Shown here: piece by piece, positions 19,564 through 29,906 of the stretch
Layout of the letters: each line of letters opens with the position of its first letter
Numbering within the stretch: position 1 is the stretch's first letter
NCBI GenBank assembly: GCA_947493575.1
Contig: CANLRQ010000008.1
Location: 61,974-125,973 of the forward strand
DNA: 64,000 nucleotides
Direction: 5' to 3'
Source of the DNA: an uncultured Marinomonas sp.
GTDB taxonomy: Bacteria; Pseudomonadota; Gammaproteobacteria; Pseudomonadales; Marinomonadaceae
Translations under genes and position numbers: made by a program
Notes under the pieces: model-generated
Told to the model about the DNA's origin: nothing
The model's input: the letters and a program-made list of their open reading frames with translations, nothing else
The model's database searches: none

Positions 19564-20495
19564 TGAAAAAGCCTTCTGTTGTGTGTTTAATGGGGCCAAC
19601 GGCATCTGGTAAAACGGGTCTTGCTGTTGATCTGGTACAAAATCATAATTATTCAATAATAAGTGTTGATTCCGCTTTGGTTTACAAGGGAATGGATATT
19701 GGGACGGCGAAACCGGATAAAGACATGTTAGAGGTAGCGCCCCATCGTTTGATTGATATTATTGACCCTCTTGAGTCTTATTCCGCGGCTGATTTTTTAA
19801 GAGATGTTAAAGTAAATATTGAAGAGATCCTAGCAGAAGGTAAAACGCCTTTGCTAGTCGGTGGGACTATGATGTACTTCAATGCTTTGAAAAAGGGGTT
19901 GGCTATCATGCCCCAGGCGAATCAGGAAATTAGAGCCAGTATTGAGCTTGATGCTGAAGCCAATGGTTGGGCTCATGTTCATGCAAAGTTGGCAGAAGTT
20001 GACCCTATTGCAGCTCAGCGAATTCACCCTAATGATCCTCAAAGGCTTCAAAGAGCATTGGAGGTTTTTTTGATTAGTGGCAGGACTATGACGGATTTGT
20101 GGGCTGAGCAAATGGCTCAAAGCTTGCCTTTTGAAACTCTTGATATAGCAGTCATGCCAGTTGAGCGCTCTATTTTGCATCAACGTATTGCTGAAAGGTT
20201 TGACATTATGATGGAGCAAGGTTTTTTAAAGGAGGTCGTTACTTTATACGAAAGGGGGGATCTTCATATTGATTTACCGTCTGTTCGTTGTGTCGGTTAT
20301 AGGCAGTTATGGATGCATTTAGATGGGCAGTGTTCTCTAAATGATGCTATAGATAAAGGGGTGATTGCAACTAGGCAGTTGGCAAAGCGTCAGATTACTT
20401 GGTTGCGAAGCTGGGAAAATTTGCAAGTGTTTGATAGTTTATCGAAAGATCTTTCAGGGCAGGCCTTGAAATACATTGAAAGCAGGATTATATAG
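19563..20495 (+). CDS. miaA: tRNA dimethylallyltransferase
   Basis: MiaA transfers a dimethylallyl group to A37 of tRNAs that read UNN codons. The 310-residue protein has the P-loop [14 protein letters not shown] near residues 11-24, [47 protein letters not shown] and RCVGYRQLW. The GTG start overlaps the mutL stop, so translation is probably coupled. The gene stands before hfq, as in E. coli. Confidence 0.97.
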   Translation: MKKPSVVCLMGPTASGKTGLAVDLVQNHNYSIISVDSALVYKGMDIGTAKPDKDMLEVAPHRLIDIIDPLESYSAADFLRDVKVNIEEILAEGKTPLLVGGTMMYFNALKKGLAIMPQANQEIRASIELDAEANGWAHVHAKLAEVDPIAAQRIHPNDPQRLQRALEVFLISGRTMTDLWAEQMAQSLPFETLDIAVMPVERSILHQRIAERFDIMMEQGFLKEVVTLYERGDLHIDLPSVRCVGYRQLWMHLDGQCSLNDAIDKGVIATRQLAKRQITWLRSWENLQVFDSLSKDLSGQALKYIESRII

Positions 20496-20592
20496 GGAAA
20501 TAGAAAAAGAATTCGTGTACTATCTATAATATTGTTTTAATGGCAATTAATTGCTTTTTTGCCTATTTTTTTGTTTATTTAAGGAGATTCCA

Positions 20593-20838
20593 ATGTCAAA
20601 AGGGCAATCATTACAAGACCCTTATCTTAACGTTCTACGTAAAGAAAGAGTACCCGTTTCTATTTTTTTGGTAAATGGTATTAAATTACAAGGGCAAATT
20701 GAATCATTTGATCAGTTTGTTATTTTGCTGAAAAATACAGTGAGTCAGATGGTATATAAACACGCTATTTCTACAGTGGTACCATCTCGTACAATTCGTA
20801 TCCCATCTCCTGATGCTCCAGAAGATGCAACTGAATAG
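20593..20838 (+). CDS. hfq: RNA chaperone Hfq
   Basis: Hfq forms a hexameric ring that pairs small RNAs with mRNAs. The 81-residue protein has Sm1 ([41 protein letters not shown]) and Sm2 ([13 protein letters not shown]), the residues that build the proximal and distal RNA-binding faces, and a short C-terminal tail. ATG 20593 sits 6 bases after AAGGAG. A TATAAT box lies at 20525-20530 but has no convincing -35, so an independent hfq promoter is only possible. Confidence 0.98.
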   Translation: MSKGQSLQDPYLNVLRKERVPVSIFLVNGIKLQGQIESFDQFVILLKNTVSQMVYKHAISTVVPSRTIRIPSPDAPEDATE

Positions 20839-20873
20839 TCTGCTATTAGTCGGGCTAGTATAGGAAGTGTAAT

Positions 20874-22160
20874 TTGTTTTTTGAACGCCCAGAAAGTGGT
20901 GATCTAGCTGTTCTTGTTCATATCGATTTTAATGACCCATTAAATTCGTATGGACCTGAAGAGTGTGTGGAACTCGCAATATCAGCTGGTGCTGATCCTG
21001 TTGCTGTTGTAACGGGGTCTCGTCAAAAGCCTGATCCTAAACATTTTGTAGGTAAAGGTAAGCTTGAAGAAATCATGGAAATTGTCGTCCGTGAAGAGGC
21101 GCAAGTTGTTATCTTTGATCATTCACTTACACCATCTCAAGAGCGTAATCTTGAAAGTTTTTTAAAATGTCGAGTTCTTGATAGAACTGGCTTAATTTTA
21201 GATATCTTTGCGCAAAGAGCCAGAACTCATGAAGGTAAGCTTCAGGTTGAGTTGGCTCAATTGCATCACTTATCTACTCGATTAATTCGAGGTTGGACTC
21301 ACTTAGAGCGTCAAGGTAGTGTTGGTAACCGCGGCCCAGGTGAAACCCAGCTTGAAAGTGATCGTCGCTTGATTCGTGATCGTATCAAAGCGATTCAGCA
21401 ACGTTTAGATAAGGTCGGTGTTCAGCGAGATCAAAGCCGTAGAGCTAGAGCTCGTTCAGCAACGCCAACAGTTTCTTTGGTTGGTTATACAAATGCAGGT
21501 AAATCTACGTTGTTTAACCGAGCCACTGGTGCTGAAGTTTTTGCAGCGGATCAACTTTTTGCCACGCTAGATCCCACTCTTCGCCGTTTGGATATGCCTG
21601 AAATAGGTGCCATTGTTTTGGCTGATACAGTGGGTTTTATCAGGCAATTGCCTCATCGATTAGTTAAAGCGTTTCAGGCAACATTAAAAGAATCGTCTGA
21701 AGCTGATCTTTTGTTGCATGTTGTTGATGCAAGTGATTCATCTAGAAATGAAAATATCCAGCATGTAAACGATGTTCTGCATGAAATCGGTGCTTATGAA
21801 ATACCGACACTTGTTGTGTTTAATAAAGTTGATGCTCTTTCTGGGGTTGAACCTCGTATTGATCGTGATGAAAGTGGTAAGCCATATCGTGTTTGGTTGT
21901 CAGCTAAGACCGGTGAGGGGGTGTCTTTATTAAAAGAGGCAATTTCTGAACTTCTTGGTGTTGATGTTATCGAAGAAACTCTGGTGTTACCTAGAGACTC
22001 CGGCAGGTTTAGAGCGTTTATGTTTGAACATGGCGCAGTTGTTTCTGAAGAATTTGGAGAGGATGGTCGTTCAATTTTAAATGTTCGTCTGCCTGAAAAA
22101 GATTTTTTACAGATTTTAGCGAAAACAGGCTTAAGTAAAGAAGAATTGCTTGTAGCTTAG
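20874..22160 (+). CDS. hflX: Ribosome-associated GTPase HflX
   Basis: HflX binds and splits stalled or stress-inactivated 70S ribosomes. The 428-residue protein has the N-terminal HflX domain (LVHIDF; VTGSRQKPDPKHFVGKGK), a helical linker with GPGETQLESDRR, and the GTPase domain with G1 GYTNAGKSTLFN, DTVGFI and NKVDAL. The start is TTG at 20874, six bases after AGGAAG. The predicted MFFERPESGDLAVLVHI aligns with the E. coli N-terminus. It lies between hfq and hflK, the conserved order. Confidence 0.96.
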   Translation: MFFERPESGDLAVLVHIDFNDPLNSYGPEECVELAISAGADPVAVVTGSRQKPDPKHFVGKGKLEEIMEIVVREEAQVVIFDHSLTPSQERNLESFLKCRVLDRTGLILDIFAQRARTHEGKLQVELAQLHHLSTRLIRGWTHLERQGSVGNRGPGETQLESDRRLIRDRIKAIQQRLDKVGVQRDQSRRARARSATPTVSLVGYTNAGKSTLFNRATGAEVFAADQLFATLDPTLRRLDMPEIGAIVLADTVGFIRQLPHRLVKAFQATLKESSEADLLLHVVDASDSSRNENIQHVNDVLHEIGAYEIPTLVVFNKVDALSGVEPRIDRDESGKPYRVWLSAKTGEGVSLLKEAISELLGVDVIEETLVLPRDSGRFRAFMFEHGAVVSEEFGEDGRSILNVRLPEKDFLQILAKTGLSKEELLVA

Positions 22161-22196
22161 TTTTTTGAGATTTTTGAATAGTAATGGAGAGGTTTT

Positions 22197-23435
22197 ATGG
22201 CCTGGAATGAACCGGGTAATAACGACAAAGACCCTTGGGATTCTAATAAAGATCGTAACTCAAGTGGTAAGTCAGATACCGATAAAAGCAACGAATCCCC
22301 AGAAAATGATCCATGGGGAAGAAAAAAACAAAATGAACAAGGGCCGCCAGATTTGGATGAAGCCTTTGGTAAGTTAATGGAAATGCTTGGCGTTAAAAAG
22401 GGTGGTCGAGGTGGCGGCTCTTCTGGTGGCGGCGGTTTTTCCAATAAACTTGGTGGAAGTGTTGTTACTATCGCTATCATTGGCCTTTTAGGTTTGTGGG
22501 GGGCGTCAGGTGTTTATCAGGTGGATCAACAAGAGCGTGGTGTTGTTCTGCGATTGGGTAAATACCATGAGACTGTGATGCCGGGCCTTCATTGGAATCC
22601 ACCAATGATAGATACGGTTAGTAAAGTTAATGTAACAAAAGTACGTTCCCATGATCATAAAGCATTGATGCTGACGGTTGATGAGGCCATTGTAGAGGTG
22701 GGTGTTTCAGTTCAGTACTCTGTTAGTGAACCTAAAAACTACCTGTTAAATGTGCGTAATCCTGAGGGCAGTTTAGCTCAAGCAGTTGAGAGTTCGCTAA
22801 GGCATGTTGTTGGTAGTTCTGAAATGGATCAGATTCTAACCGAAGGTCGTGAATTGTTGGCTGATGATGTTAAAACTCGGTTGCAGAACTACATTAATGT
22901 ATATGGCACGGGTTTGTTAATATCAAAAGTTAACGTCGAAAATACTCAAGCACCGACTCAAGTGCAAGAAGCATTTGATGATGTTATTAAAGCGAAAGAA
23001 GATGAGCAGCGTGTTCGAAATGAAGCTGAATCGTATGCAAACGGTATAATTCCTGAAGCACGTGGTCGAGCGCAGCGTATTCGCGAAGAAGCAGAAGCTT
23101 ATCGTTCTGAGATTGTTGCAAGGGCTTCTGGTCAAGCGGATCGTTTTGATCGCTTGTATCAAGAGTACTTAAAAGCGCCAGTTGTTACTAAGAAGCGTTT
23201 ATACATTGAAACCATCGAGGAAGTGTATTCTAAGTCGAGCAAAGTGATTGTAGACGTCGAAGGTGGAAATAATATGATGTATTTGCCGCTTGATAAGATA
23301 ATGGGCAGTAAACCGGTTGAATCATCAACTGCTTCTAGCTCAGTACTATCATCAAATATCGGTAATATCACCGATCAGGTTATAGAGGAAATACGCAAGA
23401 GACAGGGTGTAACACGTAGAGAGGGTCGCAATTAA
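22197..23435 (+). CDS. hflK: FtsH protease modulator HflK
   Basis: HflK and HflC form a large periplasm-facing SPFH/prohibitin cage around the membrane protease FtsH and limit its access to substrates. The 412-residue protein has a cytosolic Asn/Asp/Gly-rich N-terminus (NEPGNNDKDPWDSN, then GGRGGGSSGGGG). A membrane helix (about 82-100, VVTIAIIGLLGLWGASGV) is followed by the SPFH domain with VDQQERGVVLRLGKYHETVMPGLHW and a long helical region rich in Glu/Arg/Ala. The start is preceded by GGAGAGG. The stop overlaps hflC by one base. Confidence 0.96.
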   Translation: MAWNEPGNNDKDPWDSNKDRNSSGKSDTDKSNESPENDPWGRKKQNEQGPPDLDEAFGKLMEMLGVKKGGRGGGSSGGGGFSNKLGGSVVTIAIIGLLGLWGASGVYQVDQQERGVVLRLGKYHETVMPGLHWNPPMIDTVSKVNVTKVRSHDHKALMLTVDEAIVEVGVSVQYSVSEPKNYLLNVRNPEGSLAQAVESSLRHVVGSSEMDQILTEGRELLADDVKTRLQNYINVYGTGLLISKVNVENTQAPTQVQEAFDDVIKAKEDEQRVRNEAESYANGIIPEARGRAQRIREEAEAYRSEIVARASGQADRFDRLYQEYLKAPVVTKKRLYIETIEEVYSKSSKVIVDVEGGNNMMYLPLDKIMGSKPVESSTASSSVLSSNIGNITDQVIEEIRKRQGVTRREGRN

Positions 23436-24304
23436 TGAAAAATTTATCTGTTTCTTTATTGTTTGTTGTCCTTGTTCTGGTTTTGGTCGCTTCACAAACT
23501 CTGTATGTTGTGAAAGAGACTGAGCGTGCAGTTGTATTAAAGTTTGGTGAAATTGTCGAAGCGGATGTTGAGCCTGGGTTGCACTTTAAACTTCCTATTA
23601 TGAACGAAGTTAAAAAGTTTGATGCGCGTATATTAACAATGGACTCTCGTCCTCAACGTTATTTAACGCTTGAGAAAAAGGCTGTAATTGTTGATTCATA
23701 TGTTAAATGGCGTATTGAATCTGTTTCCAAATTCTACACCGCAACATCTGGTGATGAAGTGATTGCTAATCGTGTATTGTCCTCACGAGTGGATACTGGA
23801 TTGAGGAATCAGTTTGGTGAACGTACCATGCATGAAGTTGTTTCTGGTGAGCGTGATCAGCTGATGGATGAGTTGCGTGTCGGTTTGGATGGCGTTGCTA
23901 AATCTGAGTTGGGTATTACCATTGTTGACATTCGGGTTAAGCGAATAGATCTTCCTCCAGATGTTAGTGAGTCTGTATATCAGCGTATGCGTACAGAGCG
24001 TGAGCGTGAAGCCAGAGAGCACAGATCAAAAGGTCTGGAGCTTGCTGAAGGTATTCGTGCCGATGCCGACAGACAGCAAGTAGTATTGGAGTCTGAAGCG
24101 TACCGTGACTCAGAAATTATTCGAGGTGATGGTGATGCGGTTGCAGCGAATATCTATTCGAGTGTTTATACTCAAGATCCTGAGTTCTACGAGTTTTATC
24201 GTAGCTTACAAGCTTATAGAGAAAGCTTTAGTTCTCAAGGTGATATTTTTGTAGTGAAGCCGGATAGTGAGTTCTTTAAATACTTAAATAAAACTGACCC
24301 TTAA
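23435..24304 (+). CDS. hflC: FtsH protease modulator HflC
   Basis: This is the partner of HflK in the FtsH-regulating complex. The 289-residue protein begins with a signal-anchor helix (about 5-22). It continues with the SPFH domain (VVKETERAVVLKFGEIVEADVEPGLHFKLP), and has the helical segment REREAREHRSKGLELAEGIRADADR. Its ATG overlaps the hflK TAA. A terminator follows before the DUF2065 gene. Confidence 0.96.
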   Translation: MKNLSVSLLFVVLVLVLVASQTLYVVKETERAVVLKFGEIVEADVEPGLHFKLPIMNEVKKFDARILTMDSRPQRYLTLEKKAVIVDSYVKWRIESVSKFYTATSGDEVIANRVLSSRVDTGLRNQFGERTMHEVVSGERDQLMDELRVGLDGVAKSELGITIVDIRVKRIDLPPDVSESVYQRMRTEREREAREHRSKGLELAEGIRADADRQQVVLESEAYRDSEIIRGDGDAVAANIYSSVYTQDPEFYEFYRSLQAYRESFSSQGDIFVVKPDSEFFKYLNKTDP

Positions 24305-24373
24305 AGCTTTATATTTGATCTGATTCTTATTTGTAGTCTATTTGTTCAAATAGGAAACATGTTATGATTGGGG

Positions 24374-24398
24374 AAACCGGGATCTTACCCGGTTTTTT
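24374..24398 (+). terminator. Terminator after hflC
   Basis: AACCGGG (24375-24381) pairs with CCCGGTT (24388-24394) over ATCTTA, followed by a T-run. It separates hflX-hflK-hflC from the DUF2065-hisZ-purA genes. Confidence 0.85.
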
Positions 24399-24420
24399 CA
24401 TGTTTAGAAAATGAGAATAT

Positions 24421-24618
24421 ATGCACGAACTGTTTCAATCGCTGCTTGTTGGAGCAAGTCTTCTATTGATTTTTGAAGGTATCTTGCCATTTCTTATGCC
24501 TGATGTTTGGCGAAAAATAATGTTTAAAGCCATAGCTAGCTCAAATATGAATTTGCGTGTATTGGGTGCTGTAAGTATGTTATTGGGTTTGTTGCTGCTT
24601 TATTTGGTACGAAGCTAA
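24421..24618 (+). CDS. DUF2065 family small membrane protein (YjeT-like)
   Basis: A 65-residue protein with two predicted membrane helices: about 5-27 (LVGASLLLIFEGILPFLMP) and 45-63 (LRVLGAVSMLLGLLLLYLV). Length, the FEGILPFLMPDVWRK motif and position between hflC and hisZ/purA match DUF2065/YjeT. No function is established. The conserved neighbourhood suggests, but does not show, a link to the HflKC-FtsH membrane complex. Confidence 0.88.
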   Translation: MHELFQSLLVGASLLLIFEGILPFLMPDVWRKIMFKAIASSNMNLRVLGAVSMLLGLLLLYLVRS

Positions 24619-24630
24619 GAGGAAAAATGA

Positions 24631-25809
24631 ATGACATTAGCTGATCGTTGGTTACTCCCTGATGGGGTCGATGAGTCTTTGCCTGCGCAAGCAGAAAGAA
24701 TTGAGCATTTAAGAAGAACTTTGCTTAACTTACATCATTCTTGGGGGTATCAGCTGGTTATCCCTCCTTTGTTAGAATATCTAGACTCTCTTTTGACAGG
24801 TGCTGGTTCTGATTTAGAGAATGAGACCTTTAAAGTGATTGATCAGTTGTCAGGTCGTATGATGGGTATTCGTGCAGACTTTACATCGCAAGTTGCTAGA
24901 ATTGATGCTCATTGCCTAAAAGGTGAGGCCATCCAAAGATTGTCTTATTGTGGTAGTGTTTTGAGGACTGTGCCATCAGGATTGGATGGTACACGTAGCC
25001 CAATTCAAATTGGCGCTGAATTGTATGGTCATGGGGGTATAGATAGTGATGTTGAAATCTTGTCCCTAATGATCGACACCTTATTTGCATCAGGTATATA
25101 TTCGCCAGTACTGGACTTAGGGCACGTTGATATTGTCCGTGAGTTACTTTCATTTTGTGATTTGTCAGATAATCAAAGAGATGTGATTTCTGAGTTTTAT
25201 AAAACAAAAGACCTTCCTGAGTTAGCTATTTTTGTTGCCTCTCTTGACCTTCCTGCATGTCAAGCTGGTTGGTTGAATGTATTGCCTCGCTTGTGTGGGG
25301 ATGAATCTGTAATAGCTCAAGCGCGTGAGTTAATTGGTGGGGTAAGTGAAAAAACAGACGCTGCATTGGATCAACTTCAATGGATAAAAGAGACGATTTC
25401 TCTGCGTTATCCAAGTGTTCAGTTTCATTTTGACTTAAGTGATTTGGTTTCATATAGCTACCATACCGGGTTGGTTTTTGCTGCATATTTGCCGGGTCAA
25501 GGCAATGCAATAGCTCGTGGTGGGCGTTATAATAATATTGGTGAGGTTTTTGGTCGTTCGCGCCCTGCAACTGGGTTTAGTGCTGATTTAAAAACATTGG
25601 TTCTGTTGTCCGATTTCGATCTGCCTCTAAGCAACGTCGTCTTGGCTCCTGCTGGCAACGATGTTGCTTTATGGAGTGCCATTACTAAATTACGGTCAGA
25701 AGGCTATAAGGTTATTCAAGATTTAGGTGATGTGAGCTTAGATCAGAAAGCCGATTTCAAATTGGTTTGTGTTAATGGAGATTGGCAGACACTTGCTGCT
25801 AATCTGTAA
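24631..25809 (+). CDS. hisZ: ATP phosphoribosyltransferase regulatory subunit HisZ
   Basis: HisZ is a catalytically inactive HisRS paralogue. It assembles with the short form of HisG to make and regulate the first enzyme of histidine synthesis. The 392-residue protein keeps the class II synthetase fold: motif 2-like FTSQVARIDAH...LSYCGSVLRTVP, and motif 3-like YHTGLVFAAYLPGQGNAIARGGRYNN. It ends before any anticodon-binding domain. ATG 24631 is used because the overlapping ATG at 24627 runs into a stop. Its presence predicts a short HisG elsewhere in the genome. Confidence 0.94.
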   Translation: MTLADRWLLPDGVDESLPAQAERIEHLRRTLLNLHHSWGYQLVIPPLLEYLDSLLTGAGSDLENETFKVIDQLSGRMMGIRADFTSQVARIDAHCLKGEAIQRLSYCGSVLRTVPSGLDGTRSPIQIGAELYGHGGIDSDVEILSLMIDTLFASGIYSPVLDLGHVDIVRELLSFCDLSDNQRDVISEFYKTKDLPELAIFVASLDLPACQAGWLNVLPRLCGDESVIAQARELIGGVSEKTDAALDQLQWIKETISLRYPSVQFHFDLSDLVSYSYHTGLVFAAYLPGQGNAIARGGRYNNIGEVFGRSRPATGFSADLKTLVLLSDFDLPLSNVVLAPAGNDVALWSAITKLRSEGYKVIQDLGDVSLDQKADFKLVCVNGDWQTLAANL

Positions 25810-25827
25810 AATTTTGTTGATAATTAA

Positions 25828-27141
<1,314 letters not shown>

Positions 27142-27152
27142 TATTGTTTGAT

Positions 27153-27181
27153 AAAAAAAGCCGATTTATTCGGTTTTTTTT
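27153..27181 (+). terminator. Terminator after purA
   Basis: AAAAAAGCCGA pairs with TCGGTTTTTTT over a TTTAT loop, directly downstream of the purA stop. Confidence 0.8.
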
Positions 27182-27215
27182 ATGTCAAAAAACAGGCTGT
27201 GTTCTGCTTTTCATT

Positions 27216-27230
27216 GTAAAAAGTTTGAAA
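27216..27230 (+). promoter_or_regulatory. Candidate CpxR-type box upstream of the response-regulator gene
   Basis: GTAAA (27216-27220), five bases, then TGAAA (27226-27230). The known E. coli CpxR site is two GTAAA direct repeats five bases apart, so this copy differs in one base. It lies 72 bases upstream of the CpxR-like gene, consistent with autoregulation. Short motifs of this kind occur by chance in AT-rich DNA. Confidence 0.35.
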
Positions 27231-27302
27231 ATCAAAGGTGTATCTGAGGTTTCGTGAGATAGAATACAGAGAATAATAGGCTTTTCTTATGTGGAGGTGT
27301 TT

Positions 27303-28010
27303 ATGGTTAAGCTGTTACTAGCGGATGATGATGCTCGTTTGTCTGAGTTGATAAAAGAATATTTCAATGGAGAGGGATATGAAGTTGTTCATGCTTGGAA
27401 TGGGCGTGAAGCAATCGAACTTATGGCACAGACCTCACCGGATGCCGTTATTCTGGATGTAATGATGCCAGAATTAGATGGCTTTGAAACCTTAAAGCAA
27501 ATTCGAGTTAAAAGTAAAATCCCTGTCATTATGTTAACTGCAAAAGGGGATGACATAGATCGTATTTTAGGGTTAGAAATGGGGGCTGATGATTATCTAT
27601 CAAAACCATTTAATCCAAGGGAGTTGCTTGCCCGTATTAAAGCCATTTTACGCCGATCTTCGAATGAAAAGTCGGACGATTTAACAGGTGATATCGAGCT
27701 TGATGGTCTCTTGTTAAGGCGCAAAGATAGAAGTGTGTTTCTTGAAGGTGAGTTGGTTGAGCTGACGACGTCTGAATATACCTTATTAGAATGTATGCTC
27801 TCTTTACCTGGTCAAGTGTTAACGAAGCAAGAGCTATCTGAAAAAGCACTTGGTCGGAAGTTGACGCTTTATGATCGAAGTCTTGATATGCATATTAGTA
27901 ATTTGCGTAAGAAGATTGGCTTGTTACCAGATGGAGAGCCAAGAATAAAAACGGTTCGAGGAGTTGGCTATATTTTTGTTGAGCATGGCAAAGGTAACTC
28001 TCTTCTATGA
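27303..28010 (+). CDS. OmpR/PhoB-family response regulator, CpxR-like
   Basis: A 235-residue DNA-binding response regulator. The receiver domain (about 1-115) has the acidic pair in LLADDDARL, the phospho-acceptor Asp at about 52 (ILDVMMPELDG), MLTAKG and the Lys in LSKPFNPREL. The winged-helix domain (about 135-230) contains LTTSEYTLLECMLSLPGQ, RKLTLYDRSLDMHISNLRKKIG and IKTVRGVGYIF. The segment LGRKLTLYDRSLDMHISNLR is particularly CpxR-like. ATG 27303 follows GGAGGT. It overlaps the sensor gene by 4 bases, so the two are translationally coupled. Confidence 0.93.
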   Translation: MVKLLLADDDARLSELIKEYFNGEGYEVVHAWNGREAIELMAQTSPDAVILDVMMPELDGFETLKQIRVKSKIPVIMLTAKGDDIDRILGLEMGADDYLSKPFNPRELLARIKAILRRSSNEKSDDLTGDIELDGLLLRRKDRSVFLEGELVELTTSEYTLLECMLSLPGQVLTKQELSEKALGRKLTLYDRSLDMHISNLRKKIGLLPDGEPRIKTVRGVGYIFVEHGKGNSLL

Positions 28011-29314
28011 AAAATACTTTTTTTAGAGTGTTTTTGGTTATTCTTTTATCCAATATCGTTGTAATAAGTATTGGCTTTGGTGTGGTTAAACTGGTTCAGA
28101 AGCCACAACAAGTATCAGCTGATGTATTGGGTGATGTTGGTGTGCAGCTTGTTTCTGTATATGAAACCCTTGGTATGGCACCAGTAAAAGAATTAGCTCA
28201 TACATTCGAGAAAAAGCTTTCAGGTAAATTGTTTTTGTATCAGGAAAGCGGAGTATCTTTGTTAAAACCACTGCCAAGGAATTTGCCAAATAAAAAAGAT
28301 GGTCGTATGGGGCGCCCTCTTGCTGACTTTTTAGACAGTCAGTTTATTCAGGTTATAGGTACAAGTAACGTGCAATATTTACTTATTTATCGCCCCAATC
28401 CTCATTTAAAGTCTTCAAACCCTGAGTTGATTCTACCTTTTTCATTTTTAGGTTTGTTGGTTTCTAGTGCGATTGTAGCTTATTGGTTGTTAGGTCCGCT
28501 TTTAAAACTGCAAAAAGCGACTCGATCTTTTGGCCGAGGTGATATGGAAGCTCGGGTTGATGTTAAGTTGGCTCAACGTGCAGATGCAATTGGTAAGTTG
28601 GCTCAAGAATTTAATGAGATGGCTGAGCGTATTGAAATTTTACTGTCTTCAAAAGAGAGGTTGATGAGGGATGTGTCTCACGAATTAAGAACTCCTTTAT
28701 CTCGAATAGAGGTGGCTTTAACCATCGCGGAAGATAAGCAGGGTCAATCTGTACAGCAGAACTATCTTGATAGAATTCGAACAGAGTTGCATGAGCTGGA
28801 TGAGTTGATTGGTCAAGTTCTTACTTTAAGTCGACTTGAGGCAGCCTCACTTAAGAAAGAAAAGATAGATCTTCAAAGTTGGACAAATGACATTGTTGAT
28901 GACGTGAATTTTGAGTCGCAACTTAAGAATATTCATGTTGTGAAAGTGGGGACAGCGCCAAAGTTTCTTTTTGGCGACCCTCTGCAGCTACGACATGCTA
29001 TTGAGAATGTTCTCAGGAATGCCTGCTTTTATGCTTCTTCTGGAGCAAGAGTGGAGATTGAAACTAGCGAAGTCTCGGGGTTTGCAAACATTACGATTAG
29101 AGATGAAGGGCCTGGAGTGGATGAGGATAAATTAGAGAAAATCTTCCATGCATTTTATCGTTCCTCCTCAGCAAGAGAGTCGAATAGTGGAGGGTTTGGT
29201 GTCGGCTTGACTATTGCTCAGCGTATTATTCGTGCTCACAATGGAACAATTGAAGCACGCAATCGTCCTGAAGGGGGGTTAGAAGTACGTTTTTCTTTAC
29301 CGATGAGTGAATAG
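28007..29314 (+). CDS. Sensor histidine kinase, CpxA-like
   Basis: A 435-residue inner-membrane kinase paired with the preceding regulator. Helix 1 is at about 7-28 and helix 2 at about 143-165, enclosing a periplasmic sensor loop of about 115 residues; a HAMP domain follows. The HisKA domain has the phosphorylated His at about 225 (MRDVSHELRTPLSRIE). The ATPase has the N box LRHAIENVLRNACFYA, DEGPGVDEDKLEKIF and GFGVGLTIAQRII. By pairing and regulator type it resembles CpxA, which senses envelope stress. No cpxP is adjacent, so the stimulus is not proven. Confidence 0.92.
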   Translation: MKNTFFRVFLVILLSNIVVISIGFGVVKLVQKPQQVSADVLGDVGVQLVSVYETLGMAPVKELAHTFEKKLSGKLFLYQESGVSLLKPLPRNLPNKKDGRMGRPLADFLDSQFIQVIGTSNVQYLLIYRPNPHLKSSNPELILPFSFLGLLVSSAIVAYWLLGPLLKLQKATRSFGRGDMEARVDVKLAQRADAIGKLAQEFNEMAERIEILLSSKERLMRDVSHELRTPLSRIEVALTIAEDKQGQSVQQNYLDRIRTELHELDELIGQVLTLSRLEAASLKKEKIDLQSWTNDIVDDVNFESQLKNIHVVKVGTAPKFLFGDPLQLRHAIENVLRNACFYASSGARVEIETSEVSGFANITIRDEGPGVDEDKLEKIFHAFYRSSSARESNSGGFGVGLTIAQRIIRAHNGTIEARNRPEGGLEVRFSLPMSE

Positions 29315-29327
29315 GCGTTAGTTCTTC

Positions 29328-29356
29328 TTGTTATTCTTAAACTAATTAAGTAATAT
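29328..29356 (+). promoter_or_regulatory. Sigma-70 promoter of rnpB
   Basis: TTGTTA at 29328-29333, a 17-base spacer, TAATAT at 29351-29356, then a GC-rich discriminator. The predicted start falls at about 29363-29364, which coincides with the 5' end of the RNase P RNA. Confidence 0.75.
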
Positions 29357-29363
29357 TCGCGCC

Positions 29364-29714
29364 GCAAGTTGGCCAGGCAGTCGCTGTTTCTTTTTAGGAA
29401 TGGAGGAAAGTCCGGGCTTCGCAGGGTAAAGTGCCAGGTAACGCCTGGGGGGCGAGAGCCTACGGAAAGTGCAGCAGAAAATATACCGCCTAAGCAGTTT
29501 ACTGCCGGTAAGGTTGAAATGGTGCGGTAAGAGCGCACCGCGCGACTGGTAACAGCTCGTGGCATGGTAAACCCCACTTGAAGCAAGACCAAATAGGAAC
29601 TCTTTGGCGTGACCCGCGCTGAGTTCGGGTAGGTCGCTAGAGGCATGCAGTAATGTATGTTCGAGATGAATGACTGTCCACGACAGAACCCGGCTTATCG
29701 GCCAACTTGCTCTT
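29364..29714 (+). ncRNA. rnpB: RNase P RNA, bacterial type A
   Basis: This is the catalytic RNA of RNase P, which removes tRNA 5' leaders. The ends pair as P1 (AAGTTGGCC near the start, GGCCAACTT at the end). The conserved cores are all present: GAGGAAAGTCCGGGC, the GTGCCAGGTAACGCCTGGGG hairpin, GGTGCGGTAAGAGCGCACCG, TGGTAACAG, AACCCCACTTGAAGCAAGACCAAATAG (in parts) and GAATGACTGTCCACGACAGAACCCGGCTTATCG (in parts). The ends are estimated to within a few bases. A T-run follows the P1 helix at 29719-29725. Confidence 0.96.
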
Positions 29715-29873
29715 CTCATTTTTTCACTTCACAAGTCAAAACTCAAATATTTTCTATTTAAGTGCTCTATCTTTTGTCGATGGGGCTTTTTTATGGCCTT
29801 TTTTTGCTTTTTTTGTAAAAAAATGAATAAAAAGTCAGTTTTTTTTATTCTTTCTTGTGAAAAGTGTTAAATT

Positions 29874-29903
29874 GTGGGGAGAAGTGTCGATAAGTGGGTT
29901 ATG
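29874..29903 (+). promoter_or_regulatory. MraZ-box-like triple repeat in front of mraZ
   Basis: Three 10-base-spaced copies are present: GTGGG at 29874, degenerate GTGTC at 29884 and GTGGG at 29894, with a further TGGG at 29902. MraZ in E. coli and other bacteria binds TGGGN direct repeats separated by five bases upstream of its own gene and represses the dcw operon. Position and spacing fit; the middle copy is weak. Confidence 0.6.
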
Positions 29904-29906
29904 GGA

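Noticed and set aside
20525..20530. TATAAT box before hfq as an independent promoter
   Set aside because: No acceptable -35 at 16-18 bases; one hexamer in AT-rich DNA is not enough evidence.
29236..29719. Minus-strand frames across the RNase P RNA
   Set aside because: They lie antisense to a conserved structural RNA and encode low-plausibility protein.
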